Source: Vicinamibacteria bacterium (GTDB taxonomy: Bacteria; Acidobacteriota; Vicinamibacteria; Vicinamibacterales; UBA8438). From it: DNA of 64,000 bases. The notes under the pieces were generated by a model. It saw only the letters and a program-made list of their open reading frames with translations, ran no database searches and was not told the origin of the DNA. The DNA lies in the NCBI GenBank assembly GCA_022820825.1, contig JAJEEU010000007.1, positions 33,118 to 97,117 on the forward strand, read 5' to 3'. Below, piece by piece: positions 19,992-28,226 of this stretch; position 1 is the first letter of the stretch, and each line of letters starts with the position of its first letter. Position numbers and translations under genes: made by a program.

Positions 19992-22022
19992 TCAGAGGAA
20001 GAACCCGTACGTGAGCAGCAGGTCCTGCAGCCAGACCAGCCACGTCACGCTCCACTTCGTCGCCGCCGCGCGGGCCCGCGGCGCCAGCGTGCGGCTGTTG
20101 TTCGTGTAGTCGATGTCGAGCAGCAGCTTGCGCTCGGGATCCACGAATGCCCGGGTCGCCCGCGCGGGCCGGTCGTAGGTGAACTCCCTCCAGCGGCCGC
20201 GGCCGTCCCAGACCTCGCGCGCCCGGTGGCCGTCGTCGAACTCCGTGACCACCTCGACCGGGAAGATGCCCTCGCCGTGGCGGCGGACGACCACGCGCGT
20301 CTCGTAGCCCTCGTCTTCCCCGTCCTGCCGCGCCGCGAAGCTGGCGGCGTCGCCGTCGCCGAAGTAGCCGCGCCCGCCGGCCCGCCGGCTCGTCAGCTCC
20401 TGCACCCCGTAGTCGAAGACGACGGCCGAGCCGTGCACCTGGCGGAAGAACCAGCCCAGGTCGCGCCCCGCCTGCGTGCTCAGGCTGCGGAAGAAGTCCT
20501 CCGGCCCCGGATGGCCGAACCGCCAGCGGTGGAAGAAGTCCGCCATGCCGCGCTGCAGGATGGGCCAACCCAGGTAGCGCTCCAGGGTGTGCAGCCACAG
20601 GGCCGTCTTGTTGTAGCTGATGCTGCTGGCGCTGCCCGGCCAGTACAGGTACGTCGGCGTCGACTGGGCGTCCATGCGGGCGTCGCGCCGGTACCCGCTC
20701 AGCCGGTTGCCGTGAATCGCCCGCGACCAGGGGAGGTCGCGGTACACCCACGGCACGAACCGCCCGAAGAAGCGCGTGGAGCGGTAGTTCTTTGGGAAGA
20801 ACTCCTCGAGTGCGCGCGCGGTGGCGAAGGTGTTGAGACCTTCGTCGATCCAGGCATGCTCGAACTCGTTGCTGCCGACGACGGTGTGCCAGAACTGGTG
20901 GCCGGCTTCGTGGACGGTCACCTCCTCCGGGCTGGAGACGTTCTCCGGAGCCAGCCAGCGCGTACCGGCGGTGAAGAAGGTGGGGTATTCCATGCCGCCG
21001 GAGCGGCTCTGCCAGGCCGGGTCGACAATCGTGACCTGCTCGTACGGATACGGCCCGAACCACTCCCCGTAGAGGCGCAGCGTGTGCGCCGTCGCCTCGA
21101 AATGGCGCGCCTCCTGGCCCGTGTGCTCCGGCTGCAGGAGCAGCCGCATGTCGACGCCCGGCAGGCCCGGGTGCTCGAAGCGCTCGCGCCGCTCGAGGAA
21201 GTCCGGGCTGGTGGTCCAGGCGAAGTCGTGCACGTCCGCCTGGCGGTAGCGGTGCGTCGCCGTGCCGTCGCCGTTGTCGGTGACGCTCTGCTCGGTGCCG
21301 GTGGCGCCCACCACCCAGCCGGCCGGCACGGTAATGCGCACGTCGTAGACGCCGTAGTCCGCGAAGAACTCGGTGGCGGCGTGGAACTGGTGGCAGTTCC
21401 AGCCGTCCGCTTCGAGCACGCCGATCTTCGGGAACCAGTGCGCGAGGAAGAAGTAGTTGCCGATGGTTCCCGTGCGCGCGAAGGTGCGCGGCACGCGCGA
21501 CGACCACTCGATCTCGATCTCAATCGTTTCGCCGGGGGCGACGGGCGCCGGCAGCGGCACGCTGAGCACGGTCCGGTCGTCGGGGTTGCCGTCGTCGGGG
21601 GCGATGTGGACGGCGCGTTCCGTCAGGTCGACGGGGGCCGCGCCGCCCGCGCCGGGCAGGCGTATCGACGTGACGTCGATCCAGCCCCAATCGGCTTCCG
21701 GCCGCGAGTGCAGACCCCGGCCGCGCCGGCCCCGGCGCCGCAGCTCGCGCATCCAGGTCGAGCGCGTATTCTTCCACGCGTTGTAGTAGAGGTGGAACTG
21801 CAGCTCCGCTGCCGCGATCGGGGAGATGTTGCGCCAGGTCAGCACCTCCCGGCCCGTCAGCATGCGCTGCGCGGCGTCCAGCTCGACGTCGATGGAGTAG
21901 CTGGCGTTGCGCGGCGATTGCAGGTTGCCGGCGGCCGGCTGCGATTCCGCCGCCCCGGGCCACGCCGCCAGCAGGAAGCCGCAGGCCGCGGCCGGCAACC
22001 GCCAGGATGGCGCGCGGCGCAT
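19992..22022 (-). CDS. M1-family zinc metallopeptidase, exported
   Basis: The product has 676 residues from the ATG at 22022, which overlaps the stop of the PQQ dehydrogenase gene by one base (TGATG). A signal peptide (CGFLLAAWPGAAESQ) opens it. The zinc motif HEAGH lies near residue 371, with the third ligand Glu about 18 residues later in HAWIDEGLN, as in M1 (gluzincin) peptidases. SGGMEYPT replaces the usual GAMEN substrate-binding motif. The N-terminal half is the beta-rich M1 domain. It is probably a periplasmic aminopeptidase. A hydrophobic segment near the C-terminus (WLVWLQDLLLTYGFFL) may anchor it. It is the middle gene of a coupled three-gene operon. Confidence 0.9.
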   Translation of the reverse strand: MRRAPSWRLPAAACGFLLAAWPGAAESQPAAGNLQSPRNASYSIDVELDAAQRMLTGREVLTWRNISPIAAAELQFHLYYNAWKNTRSTWMRELRRRGRRGRGLHSRPEADWGWIDVTSIRLPGAGGAAPVDLTERAVHIAPDDGNPDDRTVLSVPLPAPVAPGETIEIEIEWSSRVPRTFARTGTIGNYFFLAHWFPKIGVLEADGWNCHQFHAATEFFADYGVYDVRITVPAGWVVGATGTEQSVTDNGDGTATHRYRQADVHDFAWTTSPDFLERRERFEHPGLPGVDMRLLLQPEHTGQEARHFEATAHTLRLYGEWFGPYPYEQVTIVDPAWQSRSGGMEYPTFFTAGTRWLAPENVSSPEEVTVHEAGHQFWHTVVGSNEFEHAWIDEGLNTFATARALEEFFPKNYRSTRFFGRFVPWVYRDLPWSRAIHGNRLSGYRRDARMDAQSTPTYLYWPGSASSISYNKTALWLHTLERYLGWPILQRGMADFFHRWRFGHPGPEDFFRSLSTQAGRDLGWFFRQVHGSAVVFDYGVQELTSRRAGGRGYFGDGDAASFAARQDGEDEGYETRVVVRRHGEGIFPVEVVTEFDDGHRAREVWDGRGRWREFTYDRPARATRAFVDPERKLLLDIDYTNNSRTLAPRARAAATKWSVTWLVWLQDLLLTYGFFL

Positions 22023-23647
22023 CAATCGAGCCCGAACGTATAGACCACGTTCCCCGCCGCGATCGTCACGTATTGCCGCCCGTCGACCGCGTAGGTGATC
22101 GGCGCCGCCTGCACCAGCGCGCCGAGCTGGACGTGCCACAGCTCCGCGCCGGTCTCGGCGTCGAGGGCGTAGAAGTAGCCGTCGATGCTGCCGCTGAACA
22201 CGACATCGCCGGCGGTGGCCAGGATGCCGGCCCGCGAGTGCGGGGTTATGCGGAACTCCCAGCGGCGCTCCCCGGTGGTCGGATCGATGGCGCGGATGGC
22301 GTTGACGTAGTTGTCGATCGCCTCGACCGCCGCCGGCGCGCCGCCCGCGAACCGCACGCCCGCCCGGTAATCGTCGTCGCGCACGTAGAACCTCGACTCG
22401 CCGTCGAACGCGCTCACATAGAACAGGCCGGTGCGGGGGCTGTAGGCCGGCGACCACCAGTTGGTGCCGCCGAGGACCGGCGGCGAGACAACCGTGCCGT
22501 CCGGCGTCGGGAACGTGCCGGGGATGCGGATCGGCCGTCCCTGCTCGTCGAGCCCCTCGGCCCATGTCTGCCGGGCGAACGGCTTGCCGAGCAGGAACTC
22601 GCCGGTGGCGCGGTCGAGCGTGTAGAAGAACGCGTTCCGGTTCGCCCACAGCAGCGCCTTGCGCGGCTGGCCGTCCATCTCGATGTCGGCCAGCACCGGG
22701 ATCTGGATCGCGTCCCAGTCGTGGACGTCATGCGGCGTGAACTGGAAGTACCAGGACAGCTCGCCGGTGTCGCCGTCCAGCGCGAGCACGGAGTCGGAAT
22801 ACAGGTTGTCGCCGAGGCGCATCGCGCCGTTGTAATCGGGCCCGGGGTTGCCGGTGCCCCAGTAGACGAGGTTGAGCTCGGGGTCGTACGAGCCGGTGAT
22901 CCAGGTGGGCGAGCCGCCTGTTCGCCACGAGTCGCCCGCCCACGTCTGGTTGTGCGGATGGTCGGGACCCGGAATGGTGTAAGTGCGCCACTCGCGGGCG
23001 CCCGATTCGGCGTCGTACGAGTCGAGGAAGCCGCGGATGCCGAACTCGCCGCCGGCGATGCCGGTCACCACCTTGTCCTTGACGATGAGCGGCGCGGCCG
23101 TCTTGCTGTAGCCCGCGCGGTAGTCGGCGACCTCCGCGTCCCAGACGAGGTTGCCGCTGACGGCGTCGATCGCCACCAGGTGGGCGTCCAGCGTGCTCAT
23201 GAACAGCGTCTGGCCGAGGATGGCGACGCCGCGGTTGTTGCGTCCGCAGCACAGCCGCAGGTCGTCGGGCAGCTCGTGGTCGTAGCGCCAGTAGCGGCCG
23301 CCGGTGGCGGCGTCCACGGCCACCACGTTGCTCGGCGCCTCGGTGATGAACATCACGCCGTCGACGACGAGCGGCGTGGTCTCCGCGCGGTCGATGATCG
23401 GGATCTGGTAGGCCCACTTCAGCTCCAGGTTCCCGACGTTGCCCGCGTGAATCTGGTCCAGGCGGCTGAACCGCTTGCTGTCGAAGGCGCCCGAGTACAT
23501 CAGCCAGTTGTGCGGCTCGTCGGCCGCGTTTACCAGCCGTTCCCAGGTGACCGGAGAAAACGAGGGCGCGGAACCGCCGGCCGGTTCCTGGCCGGTCGCG
23601 GGGGCGGCGACGGCAACGAGGGCGGCGGCGAGCACGATCCGCTTCAT
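22022..23647 (-). CDS. PQQ-dependent alcohol/methanol-type dehydrogenase
   Basis: The product has 541 residues with a signal peptide (LVAVAAPATGQE). The adjacent cysteines of PQQ alcohol dehydrogenases are present (DLRLCCGRNN), as is the propeller motif GSPTWITGSYDPELNLVYWG. The catalytic region TPHDVHDWDAIQ has Asp two residues after the catalytic Asp, the feature that marks lanthanide-using XoxF/PedH-like enzymes in aligned families. The C-terminus AITYAVDGRQYVTIAAG type motif (here PITYAVDGRQYVTIAAGN) is normal. No fused cytochrome c is present. It is first gene of the operon with the M1 peptidase and membrane protein. The substrate is not known. Confidence 0.88.
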   Translation of the reverse strand: MKRIVLAAALVAVAAPATGQEPAGGSAPSFSPVTWERLVNAADEPHNWLMYSGAFDSKRFSRLDQIHAGNVGNLELKWAYQIPIIDRAETTPLVVDGVMFITEAPSNVVAVDAATGGRYWRYDHELPDDLRLCCGRNNRGVAILGQTLFMSTLDAHLVAIDAVSGNLVWDAEVADYRAGYSKTAAPLIVKDKVVTGIAGGEFGIRGFLDSYDAESGAREWRTYTIPGPDHPHNQTWAGDSWRTGGSPTWITGSYDPELNLVYWGTGNPGPDYNGAMRLGDNLYSDSVLALDGDTGELSWYFQFTPHDVHDWDAIQIPVLADIEMDGQPRKALLWANRNAFFYTLDRATGEFLLGKPFARQTWAEGLDEQGRPIRIPGTFPTPDGTVVSPPVLGGTNWWSPAYSPRTGLFYVSAFDGESRFYVRDDDYRAGVRFAGGAPAAVEAIDNYVNAIRAIDPTTGERRWEFRITPHSRAGILATAGDVVFSGSIDGYFYALDAETGAELWHVQLGALVQAAPITYAVDGRQYVTIAAGNVVYTFGLD

Positions 23648-23752
23648 CTGTCAGGTGTCCTTCCGCAGCGTCAGCTCGCTGCCGCCTGTGAATGGCTCAC
23701 GCAACTGCAGGGTACGAGACGAGCAGGCGGAGCACCGCGCAGGGCGATGGTA

Positions 23753-26700
23753 CTACTCCGACCCACCCTCGGCAATCATCACGAGCGTCGGCAGGAGGAA
23801 GAGGATGAACGCGCCGGACAGCACCAGACCACCCACCATGCTGACGACGAACGGCACGACGAAGATCAGGTCGTCGCCGCGCTCGTAGAGCAGGGGAGAC
23901 AGTCCCAGGATGGTGGTAGCGCTCGTCAGGAACACCGCCCGGAAGCGGTGCCGCGCCGCCGCGGCCGCGGCGGCGATGGCCGGCAGCATTGCATGCTCAC
24001 GGCGGATCACGTTGTAGCGGTCCAGCAGCACGAGCGCATCGTTCACGATCACGCCGAAGACCGCTATGAGGCCGAGCAGCGACATGGCGGTCAGGTCCCA
24101 TCCCAGCACCCAGTGCGCCAGGACCGCGCCGGCGAACGACATCGGGAAACCGGCCACGGCGACGAGCGGCTTCCAGTAGCTCCGCAGAAAGGCCGCCATG
24201 AGCGCGTACATGGCAATCAGGACGATGGGCACGAGAATGCCGAGGGTTTCCAGCATGGCCCGTTCTTCTCGCGCGCCGCCTTCGGCCTCGATGGTCAGGC
24301 CGGGATACCTGTCGAGCAGCTCCGGGAGGATCTCGCGCTCGACCTGCCGCCGCGCCTGCATGGGAGTGACTGTCGCCGCGTCGGTGCGGGCTTCCACCGT
24401 CGCGGCCTGGTTGCCGTCGATACGCATCAACGTCGCCTGCTCGCGGCTCTCGCTCAGGTTCGCCACCACGGACAATGGCACTTCGCCGCCGCCGGCCCGG
24501 CGGATGCGCTCGTTGGCCAGCTCGCGCATGTTGCGCCGCCGCTCGCGCGGGTAGCGCACCACGACCTGGAGCTCATCGTGACCGCGTTGAATCCGTTGCA
24601 CCTCCACGCCGTGGAATTTCGCGCGCAACGCCGCCCCTATGGCGGTCGGCGTCAACCCCGCCGCTTCCCCGGCCGGGGTGAGCTCGATCTCCAGGTGCCG
24701 CTTGCCGAGGGGCAGGCTGTCGGCAATCTCGTAGATGCCGGGCATCGTGCCCAGATAGGCTCGCATCTCGCCGGCTGCCGCCCGCAGCGTCTCCGCGTCG
24801 TCGTGCTTCAGCGCGTACGCGACGCTCGGCCGGGACCGCACGCTCGTTCTCTGGAACTCCATCGACTCCAGGTGCGACATCTCCCCGATGTTCCGGCGCC
24901 ACACCCTTTCAATCTCGGCGGGCGACACCTGTCGGGTCGGCCGCTCGTTGAGATGGACCCGCACCCCGGCGAGGTGGCTGCCGTTCGGCTCTTCCGTGCC
25001 CGTCCGCGACGACACGACGTTGCCGGCGAGGATGCTGATCCCGTAGATCGATTCTCCCGGGAGTTGCTCGTTCATCGCTCGCGCGGCGTTCACGGTCTGC
25101 TCGGCGGCGGCGAGCGTGGTCCCGAATGGCGTGCCGGCCGGCAGACGCAGGTCCACCTGAACGTTTTCGGGAATGTTCATCTCTTCGTCGAAGAGGATGA
25201 TGCGAACCCCTTCGGTGCCCACCAGCAACAGGGCGAACAGCACCAGCGCGCCGCCGCCGGCCAGCATTGACGGAACGTGCCGCACGGACCACGACACCGC
25301 CGGAACCACCGTGCGTTCCCGGAGCTCGTCAATCGCGGCGCAGACGCGAGCCTGCAGGGCGCGCAGCGGTCCCAGGCTCCAGCGTCCGCCGTGCGAGAGA
25401 TGGGCAGGCAGAATGAGGAAAGCCTCCATCAGCGACACGGTGAGCACGAAGAACGCGACGTACGGAAAGACGTTCACGAACTGGGTGACGGCAGCGGTGA
25501 CGAAGAGGAACGGTATGAACGCGAGGATCGTCGTGCACGCACCGACGGTGATGGGTCCCGCCACGGCCCTCGCGCCCGCTGCGGCCGCCTCCGCTCCGCT
25601 CTTGCCGCCTTCGCGCTCGGCAGCGATGCTCTCGCCGACCACCAGTGCGTCGTCCACGACCAGGCCGATCATCAGGAACAGGCCGACCAGCGTCCCGATG
25701 TTCAGGGTCAGGTTCGCCGGAGCGAAGAACGTCAGGGCGCCGACGAACGAGAATGGAATGCCGATCGCTATCCACGTCGCGGCGCGCAGATCGAATACGA
25801 GCACGAGCAGGACGAAAACCAGTATCGCTCCCGCCAGCCCGTTCCTCGCGACCGCCAGCATCCGGTCGACGGCCGGTTGCGCCCGGTCGTTCCAGACGCT
25901 GATCGCGACGTCCGGCGGCGGATCGTAGCCCGCGAGCCAGCTCCTGATGTCGTCGCCTATGTCGACGATGGATTGCCGCTCCGTGGCGTCGACGCGAACG
26001 AACACCGCCGGCGTACCGTTGACCTCCGAGACGACGTCGTCTTCGACGAACCCGTCGCGAACCTCCGCCACGTCGCCGAGCTTCACGATGGTCCCGTTCA
26101 GCCGCGTGATGAGCGGAATGTCCTCGAACTCCTCGCCGATGCTGCGCTTGGCGACGGTGTGCAGCACCACCCCGCCCGCCTCGGTGCGCAACTCCCCGAA
26201 TGTGAGGTTGAGAGAGGCGCGCTGCACCGCGGCGGATACGTCGGCCATCGACAGGTCGTTGCGGCGGAGCTCCTCCTCGCTGAGCTCGATCGCTATCTCC
26301 CGGTCCCGCGTGCCCCGGAGCGCCACGAGTGAGACGGACGGCAACCCCAGCAGCTCGTCGCGCACGTCCTCGGCCGCCAGTCGCAGCTCGTTCTCGCCCA
26401 CCGCGGACGACGAGACTGCCAGCGTCATCGCTTCGATGGACAACTGCGCCAGCCTTATCTCGGGCCGTTCCGCGTTCAGCGGCGGGAAGCTCTCTATGGC
26501 ATCCACCGCGTTCCGCACGTCGTTCAGGACTGAATCGGCATCCGCGAAGGTCGCGATCTCGATGTTGATGCGGCCCAGGCCTTCGGTCGCGGTGGCGACC
26601 ACCCGCTCGACGCCGGCGAGGCCGATCACGCTCTCCTCGATGCGGCGATTGATGTCCTGCTCCACTTCCTGCGGCGACGATCCGGGCGAAAGCACGGTCA

Positions 26701-26896
26701 CGTTGACGGTCCGCAGATCGATTTCCGGAAAATTCTGAACCGCGAGCCGACACCCGGAAGCGATCCCGGTGACGATGAACACCAGCATGAGCAGATTGGC
26801 GGCGACCGGATTCGACGCAAAGTAGGCGATCAGCCCCCTCTGCGCTGCGGCTCCCGGCTGCGCCGTCCTGTCGGTGTCGGTGGCGTTCATGTTCAT
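23753..26896 (-). CDS. RND efflux transporter, inner-membrane pump (locus A)
   Basis: The product has 1047 residues, the normal length for the AcrB/RND family. TM1 is near residues 27-45 (AANLLMLVFIVTGI). The first periplasmic loop opens with NFPEIDLRTVNVTVLSPGSS. The TM4 proton-relay acids are present (LMIGLVVDDALVVGESI), as is the TM10 motif (AVFGVIVNDALVLLD). It should use the proton gradient to expel drugs, lipids or metals; the subfamily resembles broad-range pumps of environmental bacteria. The adaptor gene lies 15 bases upstream on the same strand. No outer-membrane channel gene is nearby, so a shared TolC is expected. Confidence 0.93.
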   Translation of the reverse strand: MNMNATDTDRTAQPGAAAQRGLIAYFASNPVAANLLMLVFIVTGIASGCRLAVQNFPEIDLRTVNVTVLSPGSSPQEVEQDINRRIEESVIGLAGVERVVATATEGLGRINIEIATFADADSVLNDVRNAVDAIESFPPLNAERPEIRLAQLSIEAMTLAVSSSAVGENELRLAAEDVRDELLGLPSVSLVALRGTRDREIAIELSEEELRRNDLSMADVSAAVQRASLNLTFGELRTEAGGVVLHTVAKRSIGEEFEDIPLITRLNGTIVKLGDVAEVRDGFVEDDVVSEVNGTPAVFVRVDATERQSIVDIGDDIRSWLAGYDPPPDVAISVWNDRAQPAVDRMLAVARNGLAGAILVFVLLVLVFDLRAATWIAIGIPFSFVGALTFFAPANLTLNIGTLVGLFLMIGLVVDDALVVGESIAAEREGGKSGAEAAAAGARAVAGPITVGACTTILAFIPFLFVTAAVTQFVNVFPYVAFFVLTVSLMEAFLILPAHLSHGGRWSLGPLRALQARVCAAIDELRERTVVPAVSWSVRHVPSMLAGGGALVLFALLLVGTEGVRIILFDEEMNIPENVQVDLRLPAGTPFGTTLAAAEQTVNAARAMNEQLPGESIYGISILAGNVVSSRTGTEEPNGSHLAGVRVHLNERPTRQVSPAEIERVWRRNIGEMSHLESMEFQRTSVRSRPSVAYALKHDDAETLRAAAGEMRAYLGTMPGIYEIADSLPLGKRHLEIELTPAGEAAGLTPTAIGAALRAKFHGVEVQRIQRGHDELQVVVRYPRERRRNMRELANERIRRAGGGEVPLSVVANLSESREQATLMRIDGNQAATVEARTDAATVTPMQARRQVEREILPELLDRYPGLTIEAEGGAREERAMLETLGILVPIVLIAMYALMAAFLRSYWKPLVAVAGFPMSFAGAVLAHWVLGWDLTAMSLLGLIAVFGVIVNDALVLLDRYNVIRREHAMLPAIAAAAAAARHRFRAVFLTSATTILGLSPLLYERGDDLIFVVPFVVSMVGGLVLSGAFILFLLPTLVMIAEGGSE

Positions 26897-26911
26897 GACC
26901 CGTCAATTCGA

Positions 26912-28039
26912 CTACGGCGCGGCAACCCTCACGTCGACCTCCAACCCGTCGCGGGCCGCGGGCAGCGCGCCGACGACCACGCCTTCGCCGGCATCGAACG
27001 CCTGCACGATCCAGCCGGTGGCCGTCCTTCCCAGGGTTGTCGGCGTGAACGCGCTGAGCAGGCCGTTCCGGACCACCCAGACGCTGTCGCGTTCCTGCAG
27101 CACGGATTCCGGCAGCACGTACACGTCCTCGTAGGCCGGTCCCTCCACGTCGATCTCGACGAAGGTGCCCGGCGCCGGCAGGGAGTCCCGGGGCTCATCC
27201 TGGGCGAACTTGAGGAATACCGAGGCCAGGCGGGTCCTGGGAGCGATTACCGAGGAAACGCGCACCACCCGGGCCTGCCAGCTCCCCGTCTCCCCGACCA
27301 CGCGTGCCGCCCGCCCGATGACCGGGTCCAGGTACTGCAGATCCTGCTGCTCGATCGGCGCGTCCACCTGCAGCGCCCCGAGCCGATAAACGGCGCCGAG
27401 ACGGGACGCAGCGCCGCCGACCAGGTCCGCTGGCCCCACCAGCTCGCCAACCCCGACATCCGCGTTGATCACGCGACTGGCGTACGGGAGGGAGATGTTC
27501 GTGCGCTCGAGATGAAGCTCGGCAAGCTTGAGATCGGCCCTGGCCTTCATGAGCCGCGCCTCGGCTTCCGCCAGCGCGAATGCCCCGCCGTCCTGATCGG
27601 CCCTGGCCCTCTCGGCCGACACCTGTGCGTCGGCCTCGCGGACCGCCATTTCCGCTGCCTCCACCTGCAACTCGAACTCGGCCGGATCGACGCGGATGAA
27701 CGTCTCGTCACCGGAGAGTGACCCCCCGTTGGCAAAGTTCGGTGAGACCCAGACAACGCGGCCGGCCACCTCGGACGCCACGTTCACCGTCTCTTCGAGA
27801 CCCACCGTGGCCGTCAACTCGACGGTCAGCGCCTGATCCGTCGGCGCGGGGTGAATCACCGTGACGGTGGGGCGGGCGCTTTCGGCCGCAATGTCGGAGG
27901 CCGCGCCGCGATCCACGCGATCGGGCGCCCGCGCGAAGTACAGGGCAATGACAATCGCGCCGAGGATCAACACCCACTGCAGATGGCCGCGCCAGCCGGG
28001 AGAGGCGGGCGGATTCGTGTCGTGCGGTTCTTCCGGCAT
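26912..28039 (-). CDS. RND periplasmic adaptor (HlyD/MFP family)
   Basis: The product has 375 residues. One N-terminal membrane segment (LQWVLILGAIVIALYFA, about 20-37) leads to a periplasmic part. A lipoyl-like half motif (VASEVAGRVVWVSPNFANGG) is followed by an alpha-hairpin with long helices (FELQVEAAEMAVREADAQVS) and a beta-barrel domain ending in a C-terminal membrane-proximal region. It links the inner-membrane RND pump to an outer-membrane channel. It is first in the operon with the pump at 23753-26896 and is divergent from the second RND gene at 28227. Confidence 0.92.
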   Translation of the reverse strand: MPEEPHDTNPPASPGWRGHLQWVLILGAIVIALYFARAPDRVDRGAASDIAAESARPTVTVIHPAPTDQALTVELTATVGLEETVNVASEVAGRVVWVSPNFANGGSLSGDETFIRVDPAEFELQVEAAEMAVREADAQVSAERARADQDGGAFALAEAEARLMKARADLKLAELHLERTNISLPYASRVINADVGVGELVGPADLVGGAASRLGAVYRLGALQVDAPIEQQDLQYLDPVIGRAARVVGETGSWQARVVRVSSVIAPRTRLASVFLKFAQDEPRDSLPAPGTFVEIDVEGPAYEDVYVLPESVLQERDSVWVVRNGLLSAFTPTTLGRTATGWIVQAFDAGEGVVVGALPAARDGLEVDVRVAAP

Positions 28040-28164
28040 CGCTCTTTCCTGGATTGGGCTAGTGACAGAGCGGGATCGGTGCGCCAGCCCTGGACTCCGC
28101 TGCCGTCGGACTACCTCCAGCCATGGGCGCCGCTACCGCCCGCTTATCGTATCCCTACCCCACT

Positions 28165-28177
28165 GCAATATTATTGC
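28165..28177. promoter_or_regulatory. AT-rich palindrome in the divergent RND promoter region
   Basis: GCAATA-T-TATTGC is a 13-base perfect palindrome in the 187-base gap between the divergent adaptor and RND genes. It could be the site of an efflux repressor. No TetR- or MarR-type regulator gene lies in the neighbourhood. Confidence 0.4.
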
Positions 28178-28226
28178 GCGGGGTGTCAATTCACAGATCC
28201 GAGTCGTTGCGACGAGGAGAATCAGC

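Noticed and set aside
22007..25270. 1087-codon plus-strand frame across the PQQ dehydrogenase and RND genes
   Set aside because: It spans two unrelated genes antisense and ends inside one of them; the product is compositionally odd.
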